Assembly (NCBI GenBank): GCA_947589375.1
Contig: CANQAO010000078.1
Span: 1-5,017, forward strand
Length of the DNA stretch: 5,017 nt
Source: an uncultured Bacilli bacterium
Lineage (GTDB): Bacteria > Bacillota_I > Bacilli_A > RF39 > UBA660
Direction of reading: 5' to 3'
A program made the position numbers and the translations under genes. Below, one piece after another: positions 1 through 5,009 of this stretch (positions are counted from its first letter, which is position 1; each line of letters opens with the position of its first letter). The notes under the pieces were generated by a model. The model was not told the origin of the DNA. It searched no databases and saw nothing but the letters and a program-made list of their open reading frames with translations.

Positions 1-6
1 TTCAGT

Positions 7-12
7 TATAAT
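7..12 (+). promoter_or_regulatory. -10 box of the five-gene operon promoter
   Basis: The sequence reads TATAAT, a perfect sigma-A -10 hexamer. Transcription would begin near positions 18-20, giving a leader of about 60 bases before the first start codon at 81. The matching -35 box would lie left of the window, so only half the promoter can be judged. The tight packing of the genes behind it suggests this promoter drives the whole unit up to the terminator at 3236-3264. Confidence 0.6.
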
Positions 13-26
13 ACAAAATATAGTAG

Positions 27-68
27 AAAGGAGAATCTAATACAGGTCTTAAAGACCATAATTAGATT
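27..68 (+). promoter_or_regulatory. Strong ribosome-binding site followed by a leader hairpin
   Basis: A near-ideal Shine-Dalgarno sequence, AAAGGAG, is at 27-33, but the first ATG is 48 bases away at 81. Between them is a two-part inverted repeat. The outer arms AATCTAAT (34-41) and ATTAGATT (61-68) are perfect complements, as are the inner arms GGTCT (45-49) and AGACC (53-57). They are separated by a 3x3 internal loop (aca/ata) and a TAA apical loop. When folded, only 12 bases (69-80) separate the hairpin base from the ATG, so the Shine-Dalgarno site would be brought close to the start. No T-run follows, so it is not an intrinsic terminator. It could instead be a DNA operator, being a dyad centred at 51 just downstream of the predicted start of transcription. 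The inverted repeat is seen; the role is inferred. Confidence 0.55.
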
Positions 69-80
69 ATACGTGATAGG

Positions 81-494
81 ATGAAAAAAATAATAATAAT
101 TCTAGCTACATTATGTTTAGTTTTTGGTTTAAGTGGCTGTAAGCCTAAAACATATGATGAAATTAGTTATCAAGAATTAAATCAAATGATAGATAATAAA
201 GAAGATTTTATATTAATGCTTGGAGCTGAAACTTGTTCAGCTTGTTCAGCTTTTAAAATAACCTTAAACAAAGTTATTGAAGACTATGGAGTAGATGTTA
301 AATATTTAGATAACGATAAATTAAGTGAAGAAGAAAGTTCAGAACTTTTATCAAAATTTTATTTTAGTGGTACCCCAACTACTGTCTTTGTCGAAAACGG
401 CCAAGAAAAAGATACCAATGAACGTATTGAAGGTAGTCAAAAATATAGTAAAGTTGTTTCAATTTTAAAAGAAAAAGGATATATAAAGGAGTAG
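81..494 (+). CDS. Thioredoxin-fold lipoprotein, bacteriocin-accessory/PedC-like
   Basis: A 137-residue protein with a lipoprotein signal peptide: MKK, a hydrophobic stretch at residues 4-16, then the lipobox LSGC with the lipidated cysteine at C20. The mature part should therefore sit on the outer face of the membrane. A thioredoxin-like domain spans about residues 40-135, with a CSAC active site (C52, C55) and a GTPT segment holding the expected cis-proline P99. The 'GAETCSAC' context resembles the small thioredoxin-like proteins annotated as bacteriocin transport accessory (PedC-type) proteins. A dithiol reductase, oxidase or isomerase role on secreted proteins is likely, but the substrate is unknown and no bacteriocin gene is visible here. 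The only Shine-Dalgarno-like bases next to ATG 81 are a weak AGG touching it; the strong site is upstream of the leader hairpin. No other in-frame ATG, GTG or TTG lies upstream before the stop at 63-65. The next gene starts 5 bases after this one, and this gene's last codons contain that gene's ribosome-binding site. Confidence 0.88.
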   Translation: MKKIIIILATLCLVFGLSGCKPKTYDEISYQELNQMIDNKEDFILMLGAETCSACSAFKITLNKVIEDYGVDVKYLDNDKLSEEESSELLSKFYFSGTPTTVFVENGQEKDTNERIEGSQKYSKVVSILKEKGYIKE

Positions 495-499
495 ATATA

Positions 500-1471
500 A
501 TGCCACAAAATAATTTAAATCCAAATGACTTTCCCATTATAACTAATTATTGTGAAGATTTAACCGCTAAACAATATATTACTAATCCTGCCATTGAAAG
601 AGAAGATGAAATCAAAAAAACTATGTTAGTGCTGCTGACACCTGAAAAATCAGCTTTATTAGTTGGTAAAGCCGGTATTGGTAAAACAGCTATTGTCGAA
701 GGCATCGCTTATAAAATTCAAAGGAATGATGTTCCTAATGCTTTACAAGGATATCACATTCTTAAAATTAATTCATCATCAATGTTAGGGAAAATGGTAG
801 TTAATGGTAAAGAAGAATCCGTAACTAATTTATTAGTCTCTGAACTTAAAAGAGCTCCTAAAACTATCTTATTTATCGATGAAGTACATACCTTAATTGG
901 TGGTAATCAAGATGGGCCAATGGATTTAGCCAATATCTTAAAACCCGCTTTAGATCGTGGTGATATTAAAGCTATTGGAGCTACAACAACAATGGAATAT
1001 GAAACTTATATTATTCGTGATAGAGCTTTTTTAAGACGTTTTGATCGTATTGATGTTGAAGAACCAACCCATGAAGCCACAGTCCAAATATTATTAGGAA
1101 CCATTCCTAAAATTGAATATCGCACCGGCATAAAAATGCTACCGAATAGTTATTTAGCCAAAGAACTTATGGAGTCTATTGTCGATGCTACTTCTGAATT
1201 TAAAAGAGTTTATGGAATTTCCGCAATGTATCCTGATGTTTCTTTATCAGTGTTATCTGGAGCTTTTTCAAATGCTTTATTTGAAAATAGACAAATTGTC
1301 GGTATTTTAGATGTTTATATGGCTATTAAAAATAGCAAACGAATTTATCCTGATAGTAGGGTTAAAGAATGTGAAATATTTAGACAAAAATTTAAACGAG
1401 TTTGTGAGACTGAAAACATCGTTTTGCCAGAAGTTAAACTAGAAGAAATTGATAATGATTTAGATCTATAA
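500..1471 (+). CDS. Stand-alone ClpB/ClpC D1-type AAA+ ATPase
   Basis: A 323-residue cytoplasmic protein closest to the first AAA+ domain of ClpA/ClpB/ClpC. Visible motifs are Walker A GKAGIGKT (56-63), Walker B ILFIDE (123-128) followed by VHTLIGG, a sensor-1 region AIGATTT (158-164), and an arginine-finger segment FLRRFDRI (177-184). The C-terminal part (about 190-285) matches the helical lid, including PDVSLSVLSGA, which resembles the PDKAIDLLDEA segment of ClpB. Full Clp ATPases have about 700-870 residues. This one lacks the N-terminal substrate domain, the coiled-coil middle domain, the D2 ring and any ClpP-docking loop. The pore-loop position, KYRG in ClpB, appears here as VVNG (100-103), without the aromatic residue that grips substrate. 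It probably forms an ATP-driven ring acting on an unknown partner. The start has AAAGGAG at 485-491 with 8-base spacing. Genes for thioredoxin-like proteins flank it on both sides. The ATPase assignment is firm; the substrate is unknown. Confidence 0.9.
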   Translation: MPQNNLNPNDFPIITNYCEDLTAKQYITNPAIEREDEIKKTMLVLLTPEKSALLVGKAGIGKTAIVEGIAYKIQRNDVPNALQGYHILKINSSSMLGKMVVNGKEESVTNLLVSELKRAPKTILFIDEVHTLIGGNQDGPMDLANILKPALDRGDIKAIGATTTMEYETYIIRDRAFLRRFDRIDVEEPTHEATVQILLGTIPKIEYRTGIKMLPNSYLAKELMESIVDATSEFKRVYGISAMYPDVSLSVLSGAFSNALFENRQIVGILDVYMAIKNSKRIYPDSRVKECEIFRQKFKRVCETENIVLPEVKLEEIDNDLDL

Positions 1472-1491
1472 AATAGAATGGAGGCCATAAT

Positions 1492-2001
1492 ATGAATAAA
1501 CAAATTAAAAATTACCTAATTTTAATTGTTATATTAGTGATAACTATAGTAGCCGTCTTTTATGCTAGAAATTATTATTTACAAACCAAAGAGTACTATA
1601 GTGATAACTCAGTTATGTTAGATGTAGTAAGAGAAATCCATGAAGATGAAATAAATAACTATACTTTAGAAAATCCGAAATTTATATTATATACAGCTTC
1701 CGAACAAAATGAAAATATTAAATCATTTGAAAATAGTTTAAAAAATTTTATTGCCACTGAACAATTAAATAATGATATTATTTATTTAAACCTAGATGAA
1801 ACTAACAAAAACAAATTAAAAAACACTTTAAAAAAAATAGCTAGTAGCAAACTAAAAAACAAAATTACCATAGATAGTGCAGTCTCCATATACATCGTCG
1901 ATAATGGACAAATAATTAAAGTTATTAATAATGCCCAAAAATACGATATAAATGCTTTAGAAAAGCAAATTAAAAATTATGGAGTTTTAACTGATGATTA
2001 A
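1492..2001 (+). CDS. Membrane-anchored protein with cysteine-less thioredoxin-like domain
   Basis: A 169-residue protein with one N-terminal membrane segment (about residues 8-24) preceded by a short basic stretch, so the rest most likely faces outside. Residues 60-165 show a thioredoxin-like order of elements: a strand NPKFILYTAS (61-70), a helix over 75-90, a strand NDIIYLNLDE (94-103), a helix rich in Lys and Asn (105-122), a strand pair VSIYIVDNGQIIKV (131-144), and a C-terminal helix (150-163). Where an active thioredoxin has CxxC just after the first strand, this protein has TASEQN, and it has no cysteine anywhere. The usual cis-proline position also lacks proline. It may be a binding or scaffold version of the fold. 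The fold call is by pattern only and is moderately sure. A GGAGG site lies 8 bases upstream of the ATG. The gene overlaps trmL by 8 bases. Confidence 0.78.
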   Translation: MNKQIKNYLILIVILVITIVAVFYARNYYLQTKEYYSDNSVMLDVVREIHEDEINNYTLENPKFILYTASEQNENIKSFENSLKNFIATEQLNNDIIYLNLDETNKNKLKNTLKKIASSKLKNKITIDSAVSIYIVDNGQIIKVINNAQKYDINALEKQIKNYGVLTDD

Positions 2002-2503
2002 CGTTGTCTTATTCGCACCTGAAATTCCACAAAATACAGGTAATATTATGCGTACCTGCGCAGCTACTAATATCAAATTACATTTGATAAAACCACTAGG
2101 ATTTAGCTTAGATGAAAAAAGCATTAAAAGATCAGGCGCTAATTATATTAATGCTTGTGATTATACTATTTATGAAAATTTTGAAGATTTTGAAAGTAAA
2201 AACCAAGGAACTTATTATTTTTTAACTAGATATGGTCATAAACCACATACGTCTTTTGACTATAGTGATCCAGAAGAAAAAATATATTTAATTTTTGGTC
2301 GAGAAAGCACCGGCATTCCTAAAGAAATCTTAAAAAAACATTTAGACACTTGTCTTAGAATTCCCATGACCGATAAAGTAAGAGCGCTTAACTTATCAAA
2401 TTGTGTCGCTATTATGGTATATGAGGTTTTAAGACAACAAAATTATAATAACCTTTTAAGAGAAGAACCTTTTAAAGGGAAAGATTATTTAGAAAAAGAT
2501 TAA
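1994..2503 (+). CDS. trmL: tRNA (cytidine/uridine(34)-2'-O)-methyltransferase TrmL
   Basis: A 169-residue protein of normal length for TrmL (YibK/CspR group), a SPOUT-family enzyme with a trefoil knot. TrmL transfers a methyl group from S-adenosylmethionine to the ribose 2'-OH of the wobble nucleotide 34 in leucine tRNAs. All three family blocks are present: the N-terminal APEIPQNTGNIMRTCAAT (8-25), the cofactor-side motif IFGRESTGIP (100-109), and the knot motif LRIPMTDKVRALNLSNCVAI (121-140). The enzyme acts as a cytoplasmic dimer. The ATG lies inside the last codons of the preceding gene, which ends at 2001. GGAG at 1981-1984, also within that gene, gives 9-base spacing, so the two genes are probably translationally coupled. 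TrmL is a housekeeping enzyme and its presence does not explain its neighbours. No defects are seen. Confidence 0.96.
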   Translation: MINVVLFAPEIPQNTGNIMRTCAATNIKLHLIKPLGFSLDEKSIKRSGANYINACDYTIYENFEDFESKNQGTYYFLTRYGHKPHTSFDYSDPEEKIYLIFGRESTGIPKEILKKHLDTCLRIPMTDKVRALNLSNCVAIMVYEVLRQQNYNNLLREEPFKGKDYLEKD

Positions 2504-2546
2504 AAAAGAGGTTATAGAAGAATAAAATTAATAAAGGAGGGGAAAC

Positions 2547-3224
2547 ATGGAACTTTTAACAAATTGGATATTTTGGGCGATTATTGTAGCCATTGTAATT
2601 GTTATGGCGATTATTGGTTATTTAGCTGAGGGGACCGCTTTAGGTAGTAAAAAGAGCCGTAAAAAACAAGGACAGGCAAATACTTCAGAGGTAAATGAAA
2701 TAAACACTGAAGATGCTCCTGCCCCTAGTGCATGGACTGGAGAAGTCAAAGCTGCAGATAAAACTCATGAACAAATTCACGAAGTGCCTACCGCTGAAGA
2801 TTGGACTACTTTGCCAACGACTTCACCGGAAACAGTAGCTGCGGCACCTCAAGTGGGAAATGAAGAAACTTTATTTAATGAAAAAGCCCCAGAAAATAAA
2901 GAGCCAGAGGTTTCAATCGGCACTAATATGACATTAAATGAAGCTTTAGCTAAATCTACTGATAGTCCATCAGCACCACAAACTCCAGCTGATGATGTGC
3001 CAGAAGTCATTAATTTAGATGATGTAGCACCTGTATTAGAGCCAGTTACTACTACGACTGAAGCTTCTGTACCAGCTACACCACAAGAAGTAGCGCCTAC
3101 TTTAGAATCAGCACCTATATCAGAAGTAGCACCAGCTGCACCAACTCCAGAACCCGCACCAGTGCCAGAAGCGCCTATGCCAACTGAACAAAAAACAGAA
3201 CAAGCTACAGATGTATGGCAATAA
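2547..3224 (+). CDS. Single-pass membrane protein with Pro/Ala/Glu-rich disordered tail
   Basis: A 225-residue protein that I do not recognise as a named family. A hydrophobic segment at about residues 5-26 is followed directly by a basic patch KKSRKK (35-40). By the positive-inside rule this places the N-terminus outside and the tail in the cytoplasm, the topology of the division protein ZipA. From residue 42 to the end the sequence is low-complexity, acidic and rich in P, A, E, T and V. PAP/PEAP-type repeats concentrate at about 172-212. It has no cysteine. Tryptophans outside the membrane part are few and sit in short islands: SAWTGE (61-66), EDWTTLP (84-90) and the last residues DVWQ. These could be short partner-binding motifs. 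Codons here are richer in G and C than in the neighbours, as expected from Ala and Pro content. AAAGGAGG at 2533-2540, 6 bases before the ATG, is the strongest ribosome site in the operon. Two stop codons in tandem (TAATAA) end it. A cell-envelope or division scaffold is possible but unproven. Confidence 0.82.
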   Translation: MELLTNWIFWAIIVAIVIVMAIIGYLAEGTALGSKKSRKKQGQANTSEVNEINTEDAPAPSAWTGEVKAADKTHEQIHEVPTAEDWTTLPTTSPETVAAAPQVGNEETLFNEKAPENKEPEVSIGTNMTLNEALAKSTDSPSAPQTPADDVPEVINLDDVAPVLEPVTTTTEASVPATPQEVAPTLESAPISEVAPAAPTPEPAPVPEAPMPTEQKTEQATDVWQ

Positions 3225-3235
3225 TAAAAACTTTT

Positions 3236-3264
3236 AATGCGAATTAATTAAATTCGCATTTTTT
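3236..3264 (+). terminator. Intrinsic terminator of the operon
   Basis: Perfect 10-base arms AATGCGAATT (3236-3245) and AATTCGCATT (3251-3260) enclose a 5-base loop, AATTA. The top of the right arm runs into a T-tract at 3259-3264. The structure lies 11 bases after the stop of the membrane-protein gene, so it closes the five-gene unit. On the minus strand the same hairpin is followed by a T-run only after AAAAG, so any reverse activity would be weaker. Confidence 0.88.
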
Positions 3265-3332
3265 CTTAATACAATAGGAAAGTCATACAAGAGAAAATTG
3301 AAAATAAAAAAGTAAGTAAATAAAAAAAGGGC

Positions 3333-3343
3333 ACAAGAAAATG
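3333..3343 (+). repeat. Left terminal inverted sequence of the IS91-like element
   Basis: ACAAGAAAATG here matches the reverse complement of 5006-5017 (ACAAGAAAAATG) apart from one extra A. A hairpin (3343-3360) begins at its inner edge. This end lies downstream of the transposase. The A-rich composition weakens the match statistically, but its placement at both ends next to hairpins supports it. Confidence 0.45.
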
Positions 3344-3365
3344 CAGGGCGTTAGCTCTGCTTTTT
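3343..3365. terminator. Hairpin at the IS left end, possible two-way terminator
   Basis: Arms GCAGGGC (3343-3349) and GCTCTGC (3354-3360) pair over seven positions with one G-U wobble in the plus-strand RNA, around a GTTA loop, followed by TTTTT at 3361-3365. On the plus strand it reads as an intrinsic terminator that would stop transcription entering the element. On the minus strand the stem has an A-C mismatch and is followed by ATTTTC, a weaker terminator for the transposase transcript. Hairpins next to the ends are also characteristic of IS91-type ori and ter sites, so it may be a transposase recognition structure. Confidence 0.55.
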
Positions 3366-3380
3366 AAAAAAGTAAAAAAA

Positions 3381-3644
3381 CTAATTTTCTTTATAAATGT
3401 GATGATATCCTCTCTTAGATTTGTAATCTATAGGTACGCATTTGTCAAAATTACATTTAGAACAAACAGTATAAGGTGGAGTAGAAATAGGTAAACCATT
3501 CCACTCATCTTCCTGTTCAAATTCTAAAACAGCTTCTAAAGGAGCTTCAAATTTGTGTTTACACTTAGGACAAATATAAACAACAACCTTACCACTCAAT
3601 TTAAAAGGGTAAGAATTAAAATCAAATTTTTCAATACTAGACAT
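3381..3644 (-). CDS. Small zinc-ribbon protein carried by the IS91-like element
   Basis: An 87-residue protein starting MSSIEKFDFN. It carries two cysteine pairs, CPKC (25-28) and CSKC (61-64), plus C69. They are separated by an acidic loop with FEQEDEWNG (42-50), and the tail is basic and aromatic (SKRGYHHIYKEN). The CxxC...CxxC pattern indicates one zinc-ribbon, probably for nucleic-acid or protein binding. I do not recognise a named family. It lies 14 bases after the transposase stop and inside the predicted IS ends, so it is a passenger or accessory gene cotranscribed with the transposase. The ATG at 3644 is chosen because GAGGTG precedes it by 4 bases; a TTG at 3662 is open in frame but has no comparable ribosome site. 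Classical IS91 has an extra small gene upstream of the transposase rather than downstream. Possible roles are helping the transposase bind its ends or limiting its activity. Confidence 0.78.
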   Translation of the reverse strand: MSSIEKFDFNSYPFKLSGKVVVYICPKCKHKFEAPLEAVLEFEQEDEWNGLPISTPPYTVCSKCNFDKCVPIDYKSKRGYHHIYKEN

Positions 3645-3648
3645 AAAA

Positions 3649-3654
3649 CACCTC
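3649..3654 (-). promoter_or_regulatory. Ribosome-binding site deciding the zinc-ribbon protein start
   Basis: The minus strand reads GAGGTG, a 6-base match to the anti-Shine-Dalgarno sequence, 4 bases before ATG 3644. It lies just after the transposase stop (TGA, 3659-3661), so reinitiation or coupled translation is likely. It argues for ATG 3644 over the TTG at 3662, which overlaps the transposase stop by 4 bases. Confidence 0.7.
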
Positions 3655-3658
3655 ACTT

Positions 3659-4912
3659 TCAATTTATCAGGACAACGAATTCAGTTCTGACATCACATTT
3701 AGGACAGTTATAAGGATTTCTTTTAAAACTTTTTAAAATAGATAATTCATGTTTTAAAATAGATTTTCTAAAACTTTTGACTGCCTTGTTAACTAACATA
3801 ACCATTTTATCATGAAGTTTATGTTTTTTTCTATAAAAACCATAATATCTAATAATTTTAAAATTTGTAGGGACGAAATGATTGATTAAAGTAATAATAA
3901 ACTGTTCAGCAGAGATAGTGATTTCATGATAACTTTCATCTTTATGATCATTGTAACAAAAGGTAACATTTTTACCATCATAATTAATAATTCTATTTTC
4001 ACTAATAGGGACTCTGCCACAATATCTAGTAACATATTCAATACCATCTTTAAGATTTTTAAATTCTTTTTTTTCAGCATAAACATAAAAACCATTAGGA
4101 TGATTTTTATAAGATAAAAATTTTTCTTTTTTGAAAGAAGGGCCAATTTCTTCTTCTAATAAGTCAAGAAGAATTTTTTGAAATCTTTTAGATAAAGCAT
4201 TAAAATCAAAATATTCAAATTTAGAAATTAAGCCGTTTGAACATAATTTCATTTCGGCAATTAGAACATGAATATGGGGATTCCATTTTAAATCTCTACC
4301 AAAGGTATGAAGAAAAGCGAAGAAACCAGGAGTAGATTTAATTTTACTAATATATTTTTTCATTTTTTTTCTTTTCTTATCATACTTAAAAGATTCATTA
4401 AATAAAGACCAAATAGTTAGGTTAACGGCTTTGAATAAGATGTTTATTCTTCTTTTAAAAGGATGATAGAAATATTTTCTAAGTTCTTTAGGTATAGTAA
4501 AAACAATTTGTCGATGTTTACAATTATAAGCAGTCTGTAAGATATTTTCTACACGTTCATTTTTGTATTTATAACCACAAGAAGGACACATACGAGATTT
4601 ACAGGTATGACCCACAAAGATAAAATCATGGCATTTAGGGCATTGAAAAACAGAACAGCCTAAATTTTTATTATGACAATCAATAATTTTTTGGATTTCC
4701 AAAGGAGCATTAGGTCTTTTCTTATCAATGCTTTCTTTATGTTTTTCGTAGACATCTTTCCAATGATCTTCAAATATTTTGGCAATTAAACCTGTTTTTT
4801 TAGAAGAATTATAATTAGGATTAATATATCCATCTTCATTAAACATGTTTTCATCATAATCATTATCAAGATAATATTCTTTAAATTCATCTATTGAAAC
4901 ACTACTATTCAT
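3659..4912 (-). CDS. IS91-family Y2 transposase (HUH nuclease)
   Basis: A 417-residue protein, close to the usual 380-430 of the family and apparently intact. The N-terminal IS91 zinc-binding region has C79/H80, C86, CPKC (91-94), H102, C104 and CPSC (109-112). The HUH metal-binding motif is HIH (213-215) within NPHIHVLIAE. Two catalytic tyrosines appear as YVTRY (Y293 and Y297), followed by CGRVPIS, matching the YxxxY arrangement of Y2 enzymes. A CPKC at 403-406 forms the C-terminal cysteine pair. IS91 enzymes nick one strand at the ori end, attach covalently to the 5' phosphate, and move the element by rolling-circle replication. The protein is lysine-rich, as expected for DNA binding in an AT-rich host. 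The -10 box lies only 6 bases before the ATG and no Shine-Dalgarno site precedes it, so the message may be leaderless. The stop is TGA. Confidence 0.95.
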   Translation of the reverse strand: MNSSVSIDEFKEYYLDNDYDENMFNEDGYINPNYNSSKKTGLIAKIFEDHWKDVYEKHKESIDKKRPNAPLEIQKIIDCHNKNLGCSVFQCPKCHDFIFVGHTCKSRMCPSCGYKYKNERVENILQTAYNCKHRQIVFTIPKELRKYFYHPFKRRINILFKAVNLTIWSLFNESFKYDKKRKKMKKYISKIKSTPGFFAFLHTFGRDLKWNPHIHVLIAEMKLCSNGLISKFEYFDFNALSKRFQKILLDLLEEEIGPSFKKEKFLSYKNHPNGFYVYAEKKEFKNLKDGIEYVTRYCGRVPISENRIINYDGKNVTFCYNDHKDESYHEITISAEQFIITLINHFVPTNFKIIRYYGFYRKKHKLHDKMVMLVNKAVKSFRKSILKHELSILKSFKRNPYNCPKCDVRTEFVVLIN

Positions 4913-4918
4913 ACTTTA

Positions 4919-4946
4919 ATTATACAACAAACTATTGATTTAACAA
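4919..4946 (-). promoter_or_regulatory. Transposase promoter
   Basis: On the minus strand TATAAT (4924-4919) is a perfect -10 hexamer. TTGTTA (4946-4941) is a 4-of-6 -35 hexamer, with 16-base spacing. The predicted start of transcription is at or next to the ATG of the transposase (4912), which would give a leaderless transcript. An 8-base inverted repeat overlaps the -35 and spacer. Confidence 0.6.
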
Positions 4947-4953
4947 ATAGTTT
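4929..4953. repeat. Inverted repeat over the transposase promoter, operator-like
   Basis: AAACTATT (4929-4936) and AATAGTTT (4946-4953) are exact reverse complements separated by 9 bases. Their centres are 17 bases apart, close to two helical turns, which suits a dimeric repressor. The site covers the -35 box and the spacer, so a bound protein would block transposase transcription. The binder is unknown; it could be the transposase, its zinc-ribbon neighbour or a host regulator. Confidence 0.5.
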
Positions 4954-4965
4954 TAGGATTACAAA

Positions 4966-4987
4966 AAGAATTCCGTCAGGAATTCTT
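4966..4987. repeat. Inner hairpin of the IS right end
   Basis: AAGAATTCC (4966-4974) and GGAATTCTT (4979-4987) form a perfect 9-base stem with a GTCA loop. It is upstream of the transposase, within about 50 bases of the predicted element end, and directly abuts a second palindrome. Hairpins near the ends are typical of IS91-type ori/ter sites. It could also stop transcription entering from outside, although the T-run lies beyond the second palindrome. Confidence 0.65.
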
Positions 4988-5009
4988 AATGAAAAATTTA
5001 TTTTTCATT
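4988..5009. repeat. Outer palindrome of the IS right end
   Basis: AATGAAAAAT (4988-4997) and ATTTTTCATT (5000-5009) are perfect 10-base complements around TT; a real loop would open the innermost pair. It starts exactly where the inner hairpin ends, giving two head-to-tail stems in the last 52 bases. It overlaps the terminal inverted sequence and may be part of the transposase recognition site. Confidence 0.6.

Noticed and set aside
34..68. Leader hairpin as a terminator, attenuator or known riboswitch
   Set aside because: No T-run follows the stem, and no conserved T-box, purine, SAM or other riboswitch core is recognisable in a leader of only about 60 bases.
73..84. Tiny leader reading frame GTG ATA GGA TGA overlapping the lipoprotein start
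   Set aside because: Three codons are too few to support as a gene. It is mentioned only as a possible part of the leader mechanism.
500..1471. Truncated remnant of a full-length clpC or clpB gene
   Set aside because: The frame has a strong ribosome site, a natural start, all ATPase motifs and a non-Clp C-terminal tail, and the downstream gene follows with no D2 remains.
2504..2546. Separate promoter before the Pro/Ala-rich membrane protein
   Set aside because: The 43-base gap has AT-rich sequence but no convincing -10/-35 pair with proper spacing. Read-through from the operon promoter is simpler.
3100..3212. Pro/Ala/Glu repeats as a TonB-like periplasmic spanner or cell-wall protein
   Set aside because: There is no TonB C-terminal domain, LPxTG motif or other wall anchor, and the basic patch after the membrane segment favours a cytoplasmic tail.
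3659..3661. Mycoplasma-type code with TGA read as tryptophan
   Set aside because: Tryptophans in these genes use TGG, the transposase ends naturally at TGA, and a well-placed ribosome site and ATG follow at once.
3645..3662. TTG start at 3662 for the zinc-ribbon protein, giving 6 more residues
   Set aside because: TTG overlaps the transposase stop by 4 bases, which is attractive for coupling, but GAGGTG is well placed only for ATG 3644.
3926..4117. Plus-strand open frame of 63 codons opposite the transposase
   Set aside because: It is antisense to a well-supported coding region and consists of Ile/Phe/Asn-rich low-complexity sequence typical of AT-rich antisense frames.
3886..4146. Minus-strand open frame of 86 codons inside the transposase
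   Set aside because: It is an alternative frame within the transposase, is low-complexity Leu/Met/Lys/Ile, has no family resemblance, and the true frame holds all catalytic motifs.
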